Positions 15,709-23,556 of a stretch of DNA of 32,017 nucleotides are shown here, piece after piece. The notes under the pieces were generated by a model. That model was given only the letters and a program-made list of their open reading frames with translations. It did not search any database and was not told the DNA's origin. The translations under genes were made by a program, and so were the position numbers. This DNA comes from Micromonospora sp. MP36 (GTDB taxonomy: Bacteria; Actinomycetota; Actinomycetes; Mycobacteriales; Micromonosporaceae), in NCBI RefSeq assembly GCF_008119785.1, contig NZ_VSFA01000082.1, positions 1 to 32,017 on the forward strand, written 5' to 3'. Positions within the stretch are counted from its first letter, which is position 1, and each line of letters begins with the position of its first letter.

Positions 15709-16179
15709 ATGGCCAATCCCGACGCCGTCGGCACCCGGGGCGCCCCGTTCCGCATGGATGTGGAACGCGGCAAGATCCGCGAGTTCGCGCGGGCCACCCG
15801 CTCGACGAGTCCCGCATACCTGGACGCCGAGCGGCCCGTCGTCCCGCCGACGTTCCTGACCACCACGTTCTTCTGGCAGTCCGGCGACGCGGACCCCTGG
15901 CCGGCCGTCGAGCTGGACCAGCGGCGCGGCCTGCACGCCGAGCAGGAGTACACCTTCTTCGGCCCGCCGCCACGCGCCGGTACCCGGCTGACCTGCCAGT
16001 CGCACATCAGCGAGATCTACACCAAGCAGGGCCGCCGCGGCGGCGAGCTGACCTTCGCCGTCATGGTCACCGAGTTCCGGGACGAGACCGGCCGACTGGT
16101 GGCCCGAGGCCGGTTGACCGGCGTCGAGACCGCACGCCCACCGGCGGAGCAGTCACGAGCAGACGAGGCGATGGCATGA
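15709..16179 (+). CDS. MaoC-like dehydratase, N-terminal-type (structural) subunit
   Basis: The 156-residue single hot-dog-fold protein is of the MaoC N-terminal/FAS1-dehydratase type: REFARATRSTSPAYLDAERPVVPPTFLTTTFFW, LHAEQEYTFFGPPPRAGT and MVTEFRDETGRLVARGR. It lacks the Asp-x4-His catalytic motif, which is in the next gene. Split MaoC enzymes of this kind act as heterodimers, as with ChsH1-ChsH2 of cholesterol side-chain degradation. The ATG of its partner overlaps its stop by 4 bp, which supports a complex. It follows ipdF by 16 bp. A MaoC pair is not part of the mycobacterial ring C/D set as I know it. Confidence 0.85.
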   Translation: MANPDAVGTRGAPFRMDVERGKIREFARATRSTSPAYLDAERPVVPPTFLTTTFFWQSGDADPWPAVELDQRRGLHAEQEYTFFGPPPRAGTRLTCQSHISEIYTKQGRRGGELTFAVMVTEFRDETGRLVARGRLTGVETARPPAEQSRADEAMA

Positions 16180-16610
16180 GCGTTCCAGCGGCGCCCGCCC
16201 CCTGGACGGTCGGGCCGGTGACCCGCACCGACTTCGTGCGTTACCAGGGCGCGTCCGGCGACATGAACCCGATCCACCACGACGAGGAGTTCGCCCGGGC
16301 GGCCGGCTTCCCCACCCCGTTCTCCGTCGGAATGTGGCAGGCCGGCCTGCTCGGCACGTACGCGACGGACTGGCTCGGCGCGGAGAACGTGCGCGGCTTC
16401 CGCATCCGGTTCCTCGAGCAGGTCTGGCCGGGCGACACGCTGACCTGCCACGGCGAGGTGGTGCGCGAGTACGAGCAGGACGGCGAGCGCCGGGTGGACG
16501 TGGAGCTGACCTGCCGCCGCCAGACCGGTGGCACGGCGGTCACGGTGTGGTCGACATTCGTGGTGCCGGACGCGGCGCAACGCGAGCAGGAGGCGACCGA
16601 TGTCGCGTGA
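16176..16610 (+). CDS. MaoC-like (R)-enoyl-CoA hydratase, catalytic subunit
   Basis: The 144-residue hot-dog-fold protein carries the hydratase-2 motif GDMNPIHHDEEFARAAGFP, with the Asp and the His of D-x4-H present, then PFSVGMWQAGLL. This subunit should carry the active site of a heterodimer with the preceding gene and hydrate a trans-2-enoyl-CoA to the (R)-3-hydroxyacyl-CoA. It may use a bulky substrate that a crotonase-type hydratase cannot fit, as is known for ChsH1-ChsH2. It overlaps the upstream gene by 4 bp and echA20 by 11 bp, so translation of the three is probably linked. Part of the operator-6 operon. Confidence 0.87.
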   Translation: MSVPAAPAPWTVGPVTRTDFVRYQGASGDMNPIHHDEEFARAAGFPTPFSVGMWQAGLLGTYATDWLGAENVRGFRIRFLEQVWPGDTLTCHGEVVREYEQDGERRVDVELTCRRQTGGTAVTVWSTFVVPDAAQREQEATDVA

Positions 16611-17388
16611 ACAGTCCCCGGCGGCCGATCGCCGGATCGTCACCCTGACCGTCGACGCCGACGGCATCGCCGAGATCGTCATGGACAACCCACCGGTCAA
16701 CGCGCTGCCGGTGGCCGGCTGGTTCGCCGTCGCCGACGCGCTCAACGCGGCCGGCGCCGACGAGGCCGTACGCGTGGTGGTGCTGCGCGCCGAGGGGCGC
16801 GGCTTCAACGCCGGCGTGGACATCAAGGAGATGCAGCGCACCGAGGGCTTCACCGCGCTGCTCGGCGCCAACCGCGGCTGCTACGCGGCGTTCAAGGCGG
16901 TCTACGAGTGCCCGGTGCCGGTCATCGCCGCGGTCAACGGCTTCTGTCTGGGTGGCGGGATCGGCCTGGTCGGCAACGCCGACATGATCGTCGCGGCCGA
17001 GGACGCCACCTTCGGCCTGCCGGAGGTGGACCGGGGCGCGCTCGGCGCGGCGACGCACCTGGCCCGGCTGGTGCCGCAGCACCGGATGCGGGCGATGGTC
17101 TACACCGCGGCCACCGCGACCGCCGCCGAACTGCACGCCTACGGGTCGGTGCACGCGGTGGTGCCGACGGCGCGGCTGCGGGACGCCGCCCTGGAGCTGG
17201 CCCGGCAGATCGCGACGAAGGACCCGACGGTGATCCGTGCGGCGAAGGCGTCGCTCAACGGCATCGACCTGTGGGACGTCAACCGCAGCTACCGGTTCGA
17301 GCAGAGCTTCACCTTCGAGCTCAACCTGGCCGGGGTCGCCGACCGTATCCGCGACCAGTTCGGCGGGCCCTCCGGATCCACGGCTTGA
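16600..17388 (+). CDS. echA20: EchA20, ring D-opening crotonase
   Basis: The 262-residue protein matches mycobacterial EchA20 (Rv3550) closely as recalled: PPVNALPVAGWFAVADAL, EGRGFNAGVDIKEMQRTEG, VNGFCLGGGIGLVGNADMI, LPEVDRGALGAATHL, LVPQHRMR and FTFELNLAGVAD. EchA20 hydrolyses ring D of the CoA-linked dione by retro-Claisen chemistry rather than hydrating a double bond. Consistent with this, the first acid of ordinary hydratases is missing (GGGIGL) while the second, E142 in LPEVDRG, is kept. The N-terminus is about 15 residues longer than in mycobacteria. The ATG at 16600 overlaps the MaoC gene. In mycobacteria echA20 precedes ipdAB; here it sits in another operon with its own operator. Confidence 0.94.
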   Translation: MSREQSPAADRRIVTLTVDADGIAEIVMDNPPVNALPVAGWFAVADALNAAGADEAVRVVVLRAEGRGFNAGVDIKEMQRTEGFTALLGANRGCYAAFKAVYECPVPVIAAVNGFCLGGGIGLVGNADMIVAAEDATFGLPEVDRGALGAATHLARLVPQHRMRAMVYTAATATAAELHAYGSVHAVVPTARLRDAALELARQIATKDPTVIRAAKASLNGIDLWDVNRSYRFEQSFTFELNLAGVADRIRDQFGGPSGSTA

Positions 17389-17398
17389 GGGGACACGG

Positions 17399-18385
17399 AT
17401 GAAGGCCATGCTGTGCCGCGCCCTCGGTGGGCCGGAGAACCTGGTCGAGGCCGAGGTGCCGGACCCGGTCGCCGGCCCGGGCCAGGTCGTGGTGGACGTC
17501 CGCTCCGCCGGGGTGAACTTCCCGGACGGTCTGATGGTCGCCGGCACGTACCAGACGAAGCCCGCGCTGCCGTTCAGCCCGGGGTGCGAGGTGGCCGGCA
17601 CCGTGCGGGCGGTCGGCGACGGGGTGACCGGACTCGCCCCCGGTGACCGGGTCGCCGCCTTCTGCGGCATCGGCGGCTACGCCGAGCAGGTCGCTGTACC
17701 GGCCGAGCGGGTGCACCGGATCCCGGACGGGATGGACCTGGGCCACGCGGCGGCCTTCCCCGTCGTCTACGGCACGTCGTTCCACGGTCTGGTGGACCGG
17801 GCGCGGCTGCGGGCCGGCGAGACGCTGTTGGTGCTCGGCGCCGCCGGCGGGGTCGGGCTGACCGCCGTGCAGATCGGCAAGGTGCTCGGCGCCCGGGTGG
17901 TCGCGGCCGCGTCCAGCCCGGAGAAGCTGCGGCTCTGCGCCGCGCACGGGGCCGACGAGCTGATCGACTACCGCGAGCAGGACCTGGCCGCGCGGCTGAA
18001 CGAGGTGACCGGCGGCGCCGGGGTGGACGTGGTCTACGACCCGGTCGGCGGCTCGGCGGCGCAGGCCGCGGTGCGGGCGCTGGCCTGGGGCGGCCGCTAC
18101 CTGACCGTCGGGTACGCCTCGGGTGACATCCCGCGGGTCGGGATGAACCGGCTGTTGCTGACGGAGGGCGAGCTGCTGGGCGTGCTCTGGGGCGCCTGGG
18201 CCGGCCGGCATCCCGGGGCCAACGCGGAGAACATGTCCCGGCTGCTGGAGTGGTACTCGGCGGGCCTGCTGCGGCCGCACGTGGACCGGTGCTTCCCGCT
18301 GGCCGAGGCCGCCGCCGCGCTGGCCACCGTGATGAACCGTGGCGCACTGGGAAAGATCGTCCTGACCATCGGGGAGCGGCCGTGA
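17399..18385 (+). CDS. Quinone-oxidoreductase-like medium-chain dehydrogenase/reductase
   Basis: The 328-residue zinc-independent MDR is of the NADPH:quinone oxidoreductase class. It begins MKAMLCRALGGPENL, has SAGVNFPDGLMVAGTYQ, PGCEVAGTVRAVG and the cofactor segment VLGAAGGVGLTAVQIGK. The cysteine ligands for a structural zinc are absent. Members reduce quinones or the double bond of 2-enoyl-CoA or enone substrates with NADPH. Within a CoA-thioester pathway an enoyl reductase role for a ring-derived enone is plausible, but no match to a named steroid gene is apparent. Start supported by GAGGGGA upstream. GTGA overlap with the next gene. Confidence 0.82.
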   Translation: MKAMLCRALGGPENLVEAEVPDPVAGPGQVVVDVRSAGVNFPDGLMVAGTYQTKPALPFSPGCEVAGTVRAVGDGVTGLAPGDRVAAFCGIGGYAEQVAVPAERVHRIPDGMDLGHAAAFPVVYGTSFHGLVDRARLRAGETLLVLGAAGGVGLTAVQIGKVLGARVVAAASSPEKLRLCAAHGADELIDYREQDLAARLNEVTGGAGVDVVYDPVGGSAAQAAVRALAWGGRYLTVGYASGDIPRVGMNRLLLTEGELLGVLWGAWAGRHPGANAENMSRLLEWYSAGLLRPHVDRCFPLAEAAAALATVMNRGALGKIVLTIGERP

Positions 18386-19608
18386 CCACCGCGACGGCGT
18401 ACGCGGGAATGGATCTGGGTCCGAGCGCGCGGGCCCGCGAGCTGCTGGCGGCGCTCGAGGAGTTCATGGCCGAGCGGGTCTACCCCGCCGAGCCGGTGTA
18501 CGCCGCGCAGCTGGAGCAGGCCGGCCCGCGCAGCCACACCCTCCCGCCGGTGGTCGAGGAGCTGAAGGCCGAGGCGCGCCGCCGGGGCCTGTGGAACCTC
18601 TTCCTGCCGGACCTGTCCGGGCTGTCCAACCTGGAGTACGCCTACCTGGCCGAGCTGACCGGACGATCGCCGTACCTCGCGCCGGAGGCGCTGAACTGCG
18701 CGGCCCCGGACACCGGCAACATGGAACTGCTGCACCTGTTCGGCACGCCGGAGCAGCAGGCCCGCTGGCTGGCGCCGCTGCTGGACGGGCGGATCCGGTC
18801 GGGCTTCTCGATGACCGAACCCGGGGTCGCCTCCTCCGACGCCCGCAACATCAGCACCTCGATCACGCGGGACGGCGACGAGTACGTGATCAACGGACAC
18901 AAGTGGTGGACCACCGGCGCGGCGGACCCGCGGTGCGAGCTGCTGGTGGTGATGGGCAAGACGGATCCCAGCGCCGCGCCGCACCGGCAGCAGTCGATGG
19001 TGCTCGTCCCGGTCGACACGCCGGGCGTCGAGATCGTCCGCTCGTTGCCCATCTTCGGCTACCACGACCAGCACGGACACTGCGAGATCCGGTTCACCGA
19101 CGTACGGGTCCCGGTGACGAACCTGCTCGGCGGCGAGGGCGACGGCTTCGCCATCGCGCAGGCCCGGCTGGGGCCGGGCCGGGTGCACCACGCGATGCGG
19201 ACGTTGGGCATGGCCGAGCGCGGCCTGGAGCTGCTGGTGCGCCGGACCATGTCGCGGGTGGCGTTCGGCGGGCCGCTGTCCGACCAGGGCGTGGTGCGGA
19301 CCTGGATCGCCGAGTCCCGGATGGAGATCGAGCAGGCCCGACTGCTGGTGCTCAAGACCGCATGGCTGATCGACCGGGTGGGCGCGAAGGGCGCGGCCAC
19401 CGAGATCGCGGCGATCAAGGTGGTGGCGCCCCGGGTGGCCCGCGCGGTGCTCGACCGGGCCATCCAGGCGCACGGCGGCGGCGGGGTGACCGAGGACTTC
19501 CCGATCGCCCGGATGTGGGCCAGCGCGCGGATCCTGGCGATCGCCGACGGGCCGGACGAGGTGCACATCCGGACGGTGGCTCGCCAGGAGCTACGCCGGT
19601 ATCGCTGA
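18382..19608 (+). CDS. Acyl-CoA dehydrogenase, ACAD10/ACAD11-like
   Basis: The 408-residue flavoprotein resembles the dehydrogenase domain of ACAD10/11: SGFSMTEPGVASSDARNI, INGHKWWTTGAADPRC, QQSMVLVPVDTPGVEIVR, FGYHDQHGHCEIRF, LGPGRVHHAMRTLGMAERGLELL and a DGPDEVHIRTVARQEL end. ACAD11 is reported to act on 4-hydroxyacyl-CoAs, and similar enzymes are common in actinomycetes. It differs from the paired FadE enzymes next to it in being full-length and probably self-sufficient. The GTG at 18382 overlaps the upstream stop by 4 bp. Its substrate may be a chain released by ring opening or a hydroxylated acyl-CoA; the step is not assignable. Confidence 0.85.
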   Translation: MTTATAYAGMDLGPSARARELLAALEEFMAERVYPAEPVYAAQLEQAGPRSHTLPPVVEELKAEARRRGLWNLFLPDLSGLSNLEYAYLAELTGRSPYLAPEALNCAAPDTGNMELLHLFGTPEQQARWLAPLLDGRIRSGFSMTEPGVASSDARNISTSITRDGDEYVINGHKWWTTGAADPRCELLVVMGKTDPSAAPHRQQSMVLVPVDTPGVEIVRSLPIFGYHDQHGHCEIRFTDVRVPVTNLLGGEGDGFAIAQARLGPGRVHHAMRTLGMAERGLELLVRRTMSRVAFGGPLSDQGVVRTWIAESRMEIEQARLLVLKTAWLIDRVGAKGAATEIAAIKVVAPRVARAVLDRAIQAHGGGGVTEDFPIARMWASARILAIADGPDEVHIRTVARQELRRYR

Positions 19609-19630
19609 CGGCGAGACGACGGAGATTGCG

Positions 19631-20770
19631 ATGGACCTGACCTGGAGCGAATCCGAGGAGGCATTCCGGGCGGAGGCGCGGGAGTGGCTGGCCGCCCACG
19701 TGCCGGCCGAGCCGTTGCCCTCCGGCGACACCCGCGAAGGCTTCGCCCGGCACCTGGAATGGGAGCGGGAGTTGTACGCCGCCGGCTGGGCGGTGGTCTC
19801 GTGGCCGAAGGAGTACGGCGGACGCGACGCCTCACTCTGGGAGTGGCTCATCTTCGAGGAGGAGTACTACCGGGCCGGCGCGCCGCAGCGGGTGACCCAG
19901 AACGGCATCTTCCTACTGGCGCCCACGCTGTTCGAGTTCGGCACGACGGAGCAGCGCGACACCCTGCTGCCCCGGATGGCGGCCGCGCAGGACCTGTGGT
20001 GCCAGGGCTGGTCGGAACCCGGCGCCGGCAGCGACCTGGCCGGCATCCGCAGCCGGGCCGAGCGCGACGACGAGGCCGGCGGCTGGCGGCTGACCGGGCA
20101 GAAGACCTGGACCACCCGGGGCGCGTTCTGCACCCACCTGTTCGGTCTGTTCCGCACCGACCCGGCGGCCCAGCGGCACCGCGGCCTGACGTACTTCCTC
20201 GTGCCGCTGGACACCCCGGGCGTGACGGTCCGCGGCTTCGAACGGCTCGACGGCGACGAGGGCTTCGCCGAGGTGTTCTTCGACGACGCCTTCGTGCCGG
20301 ACAGCGCGGTGCTCGGCGCGGTGAACCAGGGCTGGCAAGTGGCGATGGCGACCACCGGATCCGAGCGGGGGCTGACCCTGCGCTCGCCCGGCCGGTTCCT
20401 GCGGGCCGCGGACCGCCTGGTCGAGCTCGCCGCCGCGCACCCGGAGGCCGCCACCGATCCGCTCGTCGACCAGGTCACCGCGGTGTGGATGCAGGCTCAG
20501 GCGTACCAACTGTTCACGCTGGCGCAGGTCACCGACCTCGTCGAGGGGCGCTCCCCCGGGGCGCGGTCCAGCCTGAACAAGCTCTACTGGTCCGAACTGG
20601 ACATCCGGCTACACGAGGCGGCGCTGGAGCTGCTCGGCCCGCAGGGGCAGACGGACAACCCATGGAGCCGCGGATTCCTGTTCTCGCTGGCCGGACCGAT
20701 CTACGCCGGGACCAACGAGATCCAACGCAACATCGTCGCCGAGCGGGTGCTCGGCCTGCCCAGGAAGTGA
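19631..20770 (+). CDS. Acyl-CoA dehydrogenase, IpdE1/FadE30-like
   Basis: The 379-residue protein resembles mycobacterial FadE30 (IpdE1) in length and in segments such as APTLFEFGT, LWCQGWSEPGAGSDLA, RHRGLTYFLVPLDTPGV, EVFFDDA and a terminal IYAGTNEIQRNIVAERVLGLPR. The medium-chain-type catalytic Glu of IYEGT is Ala here; E245 in TGSERGLTL lies at the alternative position used by long-chain and isovaleryl enzymes. Steroid FadE enzymes work as alpha2beta2 heterotetramers of unlike subunits, and the smaller gene 4 bp downstream is the expected partner. It would desaturate a HIP-derived CoA ester using FAD. Part of the operator-6 operon. Exact orthology to ipdE1 needs a tree. Confidence 0.83.
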   Translation: MDLTWSESEEAFRAEAREWLAAHVPAEPLPSGDTREGFARHLEWERELYAAGWAVVSWPKEYGGRDASLWEWLIFEEEYYRAGAPQRVTQNGIFLLAPTLFEFGTTEQRDTLLPRMAAAQDLWCQGWSEPGAGSDLAGIRSRAERDDEAGGWRLTGQKTWTTRGAFCTHLFGLFRTDPAAQRHRGLTYFLVPLDTPGVTVRGFERLDGDEGFAEVFFDDAFVPDSAVLGAVNQGWQVAMATTGSERGLTLRSPGRFLRAADRLVELAAAHPEAATDPLVDQVTAVWMQAQAYQLFTLAQVTDLVEGRSPGARSSLNKLYWSELDIRLHEAALELLGPQGQTDNPWSRGFLFSLAGPIYAGTNEIQRNIVAERVLGLPRK

Positions 20771-20774
20771 TCGC

Positions 20775-21785
20775 ATGCGGTTCGCGTTGACGGCCGAACA
20801 GCAGGACCTGCGCGAGGTCGTGCACGAGCTGATGGAACGGTTGTGCCCGCCCGCCGTGGTCCGGTCCACGCCGGACGCACCGGCGATCGACGCGCTGGAC
20901 CGCGGGCTGGTCGAGCTCGGCGCGCCCGGGCTGCTGCTGTCGGAGCGCTCCGGCGGCCTGGGCCTGGACGAAAACTACCTGGTCCCGCTGCTGACCGAGA
21001 CCGGGTGGGCCGCGGCCCCGCTGCCGGTGCTGGAGACGGTCGGCGTCGCGCCGGCCCTGTTCGAGGCCGCCGGCCTGGCCGACCGGCTGCTCGCCGGCGG
21101 GATGGCCTGCGCCGCCGACCCGACCGGCACCGGTCCGGTCCGGTTCGCCGAGCGGGGCGGCCTGCTGGTCCGGGGTGGCTGGGGCGGCAGCGGACCGGTC
21201 GAGATCGTCGGCCTGTCCGACGCGCGCCGCGAGCCGGTGCCGGCGGTGGACCCGGCCGCGAACCTGTGCCGGATCGGCGGGGGCACCGTGCTCGGCACGG
21301 TCGACGACCCGGTGGTGGTCGAGCGGGCCTGGCAGCGCGGGGTGCTCGGTGCCGCGGCCCAGTTGATCGGGCTGTCCCGGCGGATGCTGGAGCTGACCGT
21401 CGAGTACGCCGGCTCGCGTACCCAGTTCGGGGTGCCGGTCGGCAGCTTCCAGGCGGTCAAGCACCACCTCGCTTCGGCGTTGTTGCAGGTGGAGTTCGCC
21501 GCCCCGGCGGTGGCCCGCGCCGGATTCTCCGTGGCCGCCGGCGACCCGGACCGGGCGCGCGACGTGTCGCTGGCCAAGGCGCTGGCCTCGGAGGCCGCCC
21601 AGCTGGTGGCCCGCACCGCGATCCAGTGCCACGGCGCCATCGGCTACACCACCGAATACGACCTGCACCTGTACGCCAAGCGCGCCTGGGCGCTCGCCGC
21701 GGACTGGGGTTCGGCGGCCTGGCACCGGGCCCGGATCGCGGAGCACCTGGGCTTGGCCCGTACCGGCACCCTTCCCCTCCACTGA
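20775..21785 (+). CDS. Acyl-CoA dehydrogenase, IpdE2/FadE33-like small subunit
   Basis: The 336-residue protein is a short acyl-CoA dehydrogenase of the type that forms heterotetramers in steroid degradation. The N-terminal half is divergent and lacks the usual FAD-binding TEPGAGSD segment; the C-terminal half keeps SRTQFGVPVGSFQAVKHHLA and CHGAIGYTTEYDLHLYAKRA. E294 in TTEYD aligns with the catalytic Glu region (FTWEHD-like) of partner subunits such as FadE27. The 4-bp gap to the preceding dehydrogenase gene supports an IpdE1-IpdE2-type complex. In mycobacteria these two are separated by other fadE genes; here they are adjacent and FadE31/FadE32 equivalents are not seen. Confidence 0.82.
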   Translation: MRFALTAEQQDLREVVHELMERLCPPAVVRSTPDAPAIDALDRGLVELGAPGLLLSERSGGLGLDENYLVPLLTETGWAAAPLPVLETVGVAPALFEAAGLADRLLAGGMACAADPTGTGPVRFAERGGLLVRGGWGGSGPVEIVGLSDARREPVPAVDPAANLCRIGGGTVLGTVDDPVVVERAWQRGVLGAAAQLIGLSRRMLELTVEYAGSRTQFGVPVGSFQAVKHHLASALLQVEFAAPAVARAGFSVAAGDPDRARDVSLAKALASEAAQLVARTAIQCHGAIGYTTEYDLHLYAKRAWALAADWGSAAWHRARIAEHLGLARTGTLPLH

Positions 21786-21804
21786 TTTCGACAAGGAGCA
21801 CACC

Positions 21805-22647
21805 GTGACCGAGACCGAGAGCGACGTCGTCACCTACGACCAGCGGGGCGAGGTCGCGGTGGTGATCATGAACCGGCCGCGGTACCGCAACGCGCAGAAC
21901 TCGGCGATGACGTACGCGCTGGACGACGCGTTCTACCGGGCCGCCGGGGACGACGGCGTGAAGGTGGTCGTGCTGGCCGGGGCGGGCGAGCACTTCTCGG
22001 CGGGGCACGACATCGGCACCCCCGGCCGGGACGTCGACACGTCGTTCGAGCGGCGGGCCGGCCTCTGGTGGGACCACGTCGGCAAGCAGGGCGTGGAGAG
22101 CCGGTACGCCCGCGAGTCCGAGGTGTACCTCGGGATGTGCCGACGCTGGCGTGAGTTGCCCAAGCCGACGATCGCGATGGTGCAGGGCGCCTGTGTGGCC
22201 GGCGGCCTGATGCTGGCCTGGTGCTGTGATCTGATCGTCGCCGCCGACGACGCGTTCTTCGCCGACCCCGTGGTGCGGATGGGTATCCCCGGCGTGGAGT
22301 ACTTCGCCCATCCGTGGGTGATGGGCCCGCGGTTCGCCAAGGAGTTCCTGTTCACCGGGGACCGGATCGGCGCCGAGCGGGCGCTGGCCCTGGGCATGGT
22401 CAACCGGGTGGTGCCCCGGGCGGCGCTGGAGGACGAGACGTTCGCGCTGGCCGGGCGGATCGCGAAGATGCCGCGGCTGGGGCTCGCGCTGACCAAGAAG
22501 GCGGTCAACCAGGCGGAGGATCTGATGGGGTTGCGGGCCGGCATGGACTCGGTCTTCGGCCTGCACCACGCCGCGCACGCGCACAACGCCGAGGTCGGGG
22601 GGGATTCGCTGGCCGGGCAGACCGCGCGCTCGATGAAGCAGGGCTGA
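21805..22647 (+). CDS. Crotonase-family protein lacking both classical catalytic acids
   Basis: The 280-residue crotonase-fold protein has VVLAGAGEHFSAGHDIGTP (about 55-73) and VQGACVAGGLMLAWCCDLIVAADDAFFADPVVRMGIPG (127-163). At the two positions of the hydratase glutamates it has M136 (GGLMLAWCCD) and V156 (DPVVRMG). It is thus unlikely to be an ordinary enoyl-CoA hydratase and may be an isomerase, hydrolase or lyase acting through Asp69 or other residues (inference). A long insertion rich in aromatic and charged residues follows the first loop (about 74-112). Last gene of the operator-6 operon; its AAGGAG site precedes the GTG at 21805. It converges on the 22660 gene with a 12-bp gap and no clear terminator. 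Confidence 0.82.
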   Translation: MTETESDVVTYDQRGEVAVVIMNRPRYRNAQNSAMTYALDDAFYRAAGDDGVKVVVLAGAGEHFSAGHDIGTPGRDVDTSFERRAGLWWDHVGKQGVESRYARESEVYLGMCRRWRELPKPTIAMVQGACVAGGLMLAWCCDLIVAADDAFFADPVVRMGIPGVEYFAHPWVMGPRFAKEFLFTGDRIGAERALALGMVNRVVPRAALEDETFALAGRIAKMPRLGLALTKKAVNQAEDLMGLRAGMDSVFGLHHAAHAHNAEVGGDSLAGQTARSMKQG

Positions 22648-22659
22648 GGCGCGCCGGCG

Positions 22660-23463
22660 TCAGCGGCCGAGCCGGGAGGTGAGCCATCGGACGGCGCGGG
22701 CCAGCGCCTGCGGCGTCCCTTCCGCCTCGATCGCCGGGCCGAGCAGTTCCAGGTCGAGCAGGCCGTGGTAGCCGAGCCCGGTGAGCTGCCGCAGCAGGCG
22801 CTCCAGTGGGATGTCCCCGTCGCCGGGCACCCAGCGGTTGGGCAGGCTCAGCGTGCCCAACCGGAAGTCGCTGACCTGGACCAGCCGTACCCGGTCGAGT
22901 TCGGCGCGCAGCGTGTCGACCAGCCCCCGCTCCTGCCAGCAGCAGTAGAGGTCCACGCAGAGCCCGATGTCGAGCCGCCGGGCCAGCGCCGCCGCGTCCT
23001 GGAGGGTGTGCGTGAAGCTCAGGTCGCCGCGGATGGACATGGTGTTCTCCACCGCGAGCGCGACGCCGAGCCGCGCGGCCCGCCCGATCGCCGGGGCCAG
23101 CCGCTCGGCGAGCGAGTCCGCCGCCTCTTCCCAGCTCAGCTCACCGGACGGGCCGCTGGTGAGGTAGAGGGTGCCGGCGCCGAGCGCCGCCGCCGCGTCC
23201 AGCGCCGCCGCGAGCGTGCGCGCCTGCGCAGCCCAACCCGCGTCGTCGCTCGGGTGGCAGGTGAGCGGCATGAAGAGGTACGCCACGGTCAGGCCGCTGG
23301 CCCTGACCTCGTCCAGCGCGGTGGCCCAGCCGATCTGCTCCAGCTTGCCCGCGGGCAGTCCGATGAGCTCGGCGCCGGCTTCCCGGTAGATCGCCAGCTC
23401 GTCGGCGAGGGGCCGGCCCAGGGCGGCAACCCCGTTGACGGAGATGGGTTGCCCGGCTGTCAT
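22660..23463 (-). CDS. Xylose isomerase-like TIM-barrel protein (sugar phosphate isomerase/epimerase family)
   Basis: The 267-residue protein is of the AP-endonuclease-2/xylose isomerase-like barrel family: GAELIGLPAGKLEQIGW, LGAGTLYLTSG, LGVALAVENT, DIGLCVDLYCCW, VRLVQVSDFRLG, WVPGDGDIPLERLLRQL and LDLELLGP. The Glu, Asp, His and Glu positions of a divalent-metal site are largely present (VEN, VDLY, SDFR, LELLG), although the usual His of VDxxH is replaced by Tyr. The ATG at 23463 follows GAGGTGG on the minus strand. It lies 93 bp behind the binding-protein gene, separated by a long GC-rich hairpin, and probably shares its transcript. A sugar substrate is not implied; members also act on hydroxy acids and ring compounds. 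The role in this pathway is unknown. Confidence 0.78.
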   Translation of the reverse strand: MTAGQPISVNGVAALGRPLADELAIYREAGAELIGLPAGKLEQIGWATALDEVRASGLTVAYLFMPLTCHPSDDAGWAAQARTLAAALDAAAALGAGTLYLTSGPSGELSWEEAADSLAERLAPAIGRAARLGVALAVENTMSIRGDLSFTHTLQDAAALARRLDIGLCVDLYCCWQERGLVDTLRAELDRVRLVQVSDFRLGTLSLPNRWVPGDGDIPLERLLRQLTGLGYHGLLDLELLGPAIEAEGTPQALARAVRWLTSRLGR

Positions 23464-23505
23464 CGTCGCCACCTCGTCTCCGGGTCCGGGGATCGCTGAT
23501 GGGCC

Positions 23506-23548
23506 GCGGCCCCGGCCGTCCCGCACAGGCGGGTTGGGCCGGGGCCGC
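23506..23548 (-). terminator. Strong intercistronic hairpin between binding protein and isomerase genes
   Basis: GCGGCCCCGGCC (23506-23517) pairs with GGCCGGGGCCGC (23537-23548); inside this CCCGC and GCGGG pair around the tetraloop ACAG, with a small internal bulge. There is no T-tract. It may terminate part of the transcription or stabilise the upstream mRNA, giving more binding protein than isomerase. Confidence 0.6.
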
Positions 23549-23556
23549 GTCGGTCG

